Of a stretch of DNA of 64,000 bases, positions 61,286 to 64,000 are shown piece by piece. The stretch is from positions 682,001 through 746,000 of the forward strand of contig JAWNGF010000011.1 of the NCBI GenBank assembly GCA_037039685.1. The letters are read 5' to 3'. The notes below the pieces were generated by a model that was given only the letters and a program-made list of their open reading frames with translations, had not been told where the DNA came from and did not search any database. How positions within the stretch are numbered: the first letter of the stretch is position 1; each line of letters opens with the position of its first letter. The position numbers and the translations under genes are program-made. Origin of the DNA: Ceratobasidium sp. AG-K. Its lineage: Eukaryota; Basidiomycota; Agaricomycetes; Cantharellales; Ceratobasidiaceae.

Positions 61286-64000
61286 TTAAATGTACACCGA
61301 ATATGTCCCTGTACGCGGGTTAGCACCAGCCAACAACATAATTGAGCACTTACCGATAACTGGTCTATGATCGCTCTTGCCTCCCAACCGCTGCATCTCC
61401 TTGTCGTCCAACGTTCCATACGATAAACACACGATATCCCCCCTCCGCCTCTCCTCTTCCGGTACCTCGGCAGGCCCAGGCTCCGGCTCGGGTTCAGCAA
61501 CAACCGGCGCATCCCTCGTGAGCTGCCTAAAGAACCGCCAGAACCCACCATCCTCGGACGGCTGTACGGGCACCTCCATGGACTCGCGCGTCTTTTCCCG
61601 CCCTTCAGATGTGGAAAACGACCGTGGCCGGGGCGACGTGTTGGCGCTCGGCTGGGGTACGGGCTCCATCGACACCGCGTGGATCACCCCGGTCCGCCAG
61701 GCGTATGCAGGTGGGGGTGCAACAGCCGCGCGAACGGGTTTGTACGAGGCCAGTGCAACGATGCAGGTTCTGCACCCGACCCAGAGCTTCCCGGTCGTTT
61801 TCCCGCACTCCCCGAACTTCCAGGTCTGCCGGGGCGCTTTCCGCTCCTACCAGAGCTACCCGGCCTCGACGGGCCATGGGTGATTACAATCGCACTGTCG
61901 TCCTCTCCATCCGGATGCTTCAAAAACGGACTGGGACGGATTCAGACAAGAGCGCCTCGCGAGTGCGCGCATAGCCCGAGTTCGTGCTGGGTTCCTTGGA
62001 GCGTGCGGGGGTCGACCCAGCGCGGGTGCTAGGCGTCAACGAGTCCTTGCGTCCACGAGATCCTCGCCGTCGAATTCCACTCAAGATATGGCCGACACGG
62101 CCAAACGGACCGTCGTCATGGAACGAGTCGGAGAGCGGGGCGGAAAAGTTGGGAACGGGCAGTGAGGGTGGGGGTTGTGGTGGGAGCACGGTCGACTTGT
62201 ATACAATCCGGTCGCACCTATGACGAGTTAGCACAATCGTAAAGCAAGGTGCAGACACTCACCAACTCGGCACCCGCTGCTTGCTCGAGGTATCATACAC
62301 GCCCTTGACCTCCGAGTCCGAAGACGAATCCTCTGGGGCCGTGCCAGCCTCGGCAGCCGACCCCACGCTCGAATTGTTGCGAATCAAGGCAGGAGGGGCG
62401 AGCGTTCCCCCAGCTCCAGTCACACCAAACCCTTGACCGCCTCTCCATTCGCCTTGACCGGGTCTCCGTTCGACCTGGCAAACTCCCCGCTAACCCTCCC
62501 CACCTCCCCAGCCTTGCCCAACTCTGCAGGGAACAATCTCTCCGAAACCTTTCCCCCAGCATCCACATTCGGCACGCTCCGACTACCCCCATCCACACTC
62601 GCCCTCACCCGACCGGGAACGTCTCCTTCGATACCGGTATCAATGACCAGATTCGGCTGGCTGCGGCCCATGTTGGGACTGGGACCGAGTCCGAGGTGGG
62701 TGCCGGCGTACTTGTGGGCGGGACTCGTTCGGCCAAGCTTGTTCGTGGGACTCGTCCGGCCGGATTTGTGAGGCGTAGGGCTAGTGCGACCAAACTTGTT
62801 GGACGTAGGACTCGTTCGACCGAATTTGTGAGACGTCGGACTCGCGACGAACCGATTCGACGGACTGGTTCGGCCAGACTTTCCACTCGGCCCAGGACTC
62901 GTTCGTCCGAACCTCCCCTCGACCGGACTCCCCCTCCCCAACTTCGTACTCGCCCGGGTCGGACTACTCGGCGGCGACCGAATCGGAATCGCCCCGAGCG
63001 AACTCGTCGACTTGGCCACGATCGAGCGCCACGACTGTTTACTCTTACTGATCAACTTTAGAACCGCACTCTGGGGCGGGGCGGCAGCGTTGCGCTGGGT
63101 ATTAAGCTGCAAACTCCCTTCTTCCCCATCCTCGCACGAGTCCGTATCAGGTTCGCGAGAGGAGAGCACGCCAGACCGGTGCGAACGGGTGGACGGCGGT
63201 CGGTTGGTCGAGCCCGACGGACGCGCAACGCCCGAAAACGCCGAGACAGACTCTTGGTCCTGGTCCGACTCGTCTTCGTCCGAAGACACCTCGGTCTGCT
63301 GCAGTATCGGCTCCGTCTCGCCCTCGTTGACGGGCTCGAGCTTTGGGTCCTCGACGTCTTTGATCTTTCCCTTGCTCTTGCGCCGTTTACGCGAGCGTCG
63401 GATGGATACGCGCACACCCACGCGCCGTTCGCGGTCTTTTTCTCGGCGCGAGTGGTGTCGGCTTTTTGGGACGTCGTACTTGAAGGTGGGGGGAAAGCTG
63501 ATGGGGGGTTCTTCGAATCCGGGAAAGATCTTGTTGGAGCGCATGTTGGCGCGGAGTTCGTCGAATTCTTGTGCTTGGAGGTACTCTGCGCGCTGTTAGA
63601 CTTGGCTCCAAGTATAGTTTTCTACGTACCCTGTCGGGAGATGAGCCAATCCGCGTGCAACCGCGAGACGTTCAGACGGAAATTAAGGTCTCCAAAGATA
63701 AACGTATAATCAAACGAGTCGGTAAGGTCCGGTTTCGATTCTAGCGCAAGTTAGCAGACGTGTGAGAATATGCGCGCTCAACATACCAGGCTCCTTTCTC
63801 GGGTGCGCAGGCTCGCCAAAATTGTCCAACTTGAGCTCGGCCTGAATCTTTTCCATGTTCTCGAGGCGCATGGCCTGCCGTCCTTCGTGCGCTACAGCCA
63901 ATGTGAGCTCGAGTATTACCACACCGACAGACGTACCAGCCAAATGCGCATTGATAAACAAAAACGAGGTCCCGGCAATGTTTAGACTGATCCCCACGCC
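61286..64000 (-). CDS. inositol polyphosphate 5-phosphatase, partial (5' end outside window)
   Basis: The catalytic IPPc domain is split by a long insert. Exons seen (minus): >64000-63787 (LNIAGTSFLFINAHLAG, RLENMEKIQAEL), 63740-63630 (DYTFIFGDLNFRLNVSRLHADWL), 63592 to about 62265, about 62218 onward, and a last exon ending at TAA 61288-61286. Further motifs: NKIFPGFEEPPISFPPTFKYD, then WCDRIVYKS after about 370 residues of insert, and KSDHRPVIG near the end. The insert is Ser/Arg/Pro-rich and carries GRTSPT repeats (about 62700-62930). The second half of the insert contains further disordered sequence whose frames I could not join with certainty (near 62420 and 61690), so splicing there is unresolved. 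It would hydrolyse the 5-phosphate of phosphoinositides. Confidence 0.85.

Overview
The window is nuclear DNA of a filamentous basidiomycete. Genes are dense, lie on both strands, and are cut by many introns of about 45-60 bases, which is typical of Agaricomycotina. A Rhizoctonia-like fungus would fit, but that is a guess. Exon structures were built by eye from splice signals, reading frame and family similarity, so single junctions may be wrong.

Left part (1-36 kb): ordinary chromosome. In order: a Dbp2/DDX5-type RNA helicase with one outsized intron; a small CRIB protein; an intron-containing tRNA-Arg(CCU); a decayed and an intact tandem copy of a Git1-like transporter; the divergent pair SEM1 and an Hst3/Hst4-type sirtuin; a C2H2 factor; the mRNA export factor Rae1/Gle2; a nitronate monooxygenase; ketol-acid reductoisomerase (ILV5); a URI-like disordered protein; a small heat shock protein; an alpha/beta hydrolase; and a small secreted protein.

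Middle part (36.7-47.0 kb): the most interesting segment. An intact 17-exon gene encodes a tyrosine recombinase of about 1062 residues. It has R, HxxR, H and Y in the right order and spacing, followed by coiled-coil and zinc-finger regions, and it resembles DUF3435 (Starship captain-like) proteins. It ends about 195 bases from the 3' end of an intact tRNA-Thr(AGU) gene. About 10.1 kb away, in the same orientation, lies a 31-base copy of the same tRNA 3' end (29/31 identical) with its own T-run. This is the geometry of an element that integrates by site-specific recombination into the 3' end of a tRNA gene. Between the two copies sit three paralogous coiled-coil genes with very small exons and a shared promoter motif, and a strong GC-rich palindrome just inside the left end.

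Right part (47-64 kb): two or three members of an unrecognised gene family (X, Y and a 5'-degenerate Z); a young, apparently intact Ty3/gypsy retrotransposon with identical 103-base LTRs and a 4-base target duplication between Y and Z; then APC10/DOC1, cofactor-independent phosphoglycerate mutase, and the 3' part of an inositol polyphosphate 5-phosphatase that runs off the window.
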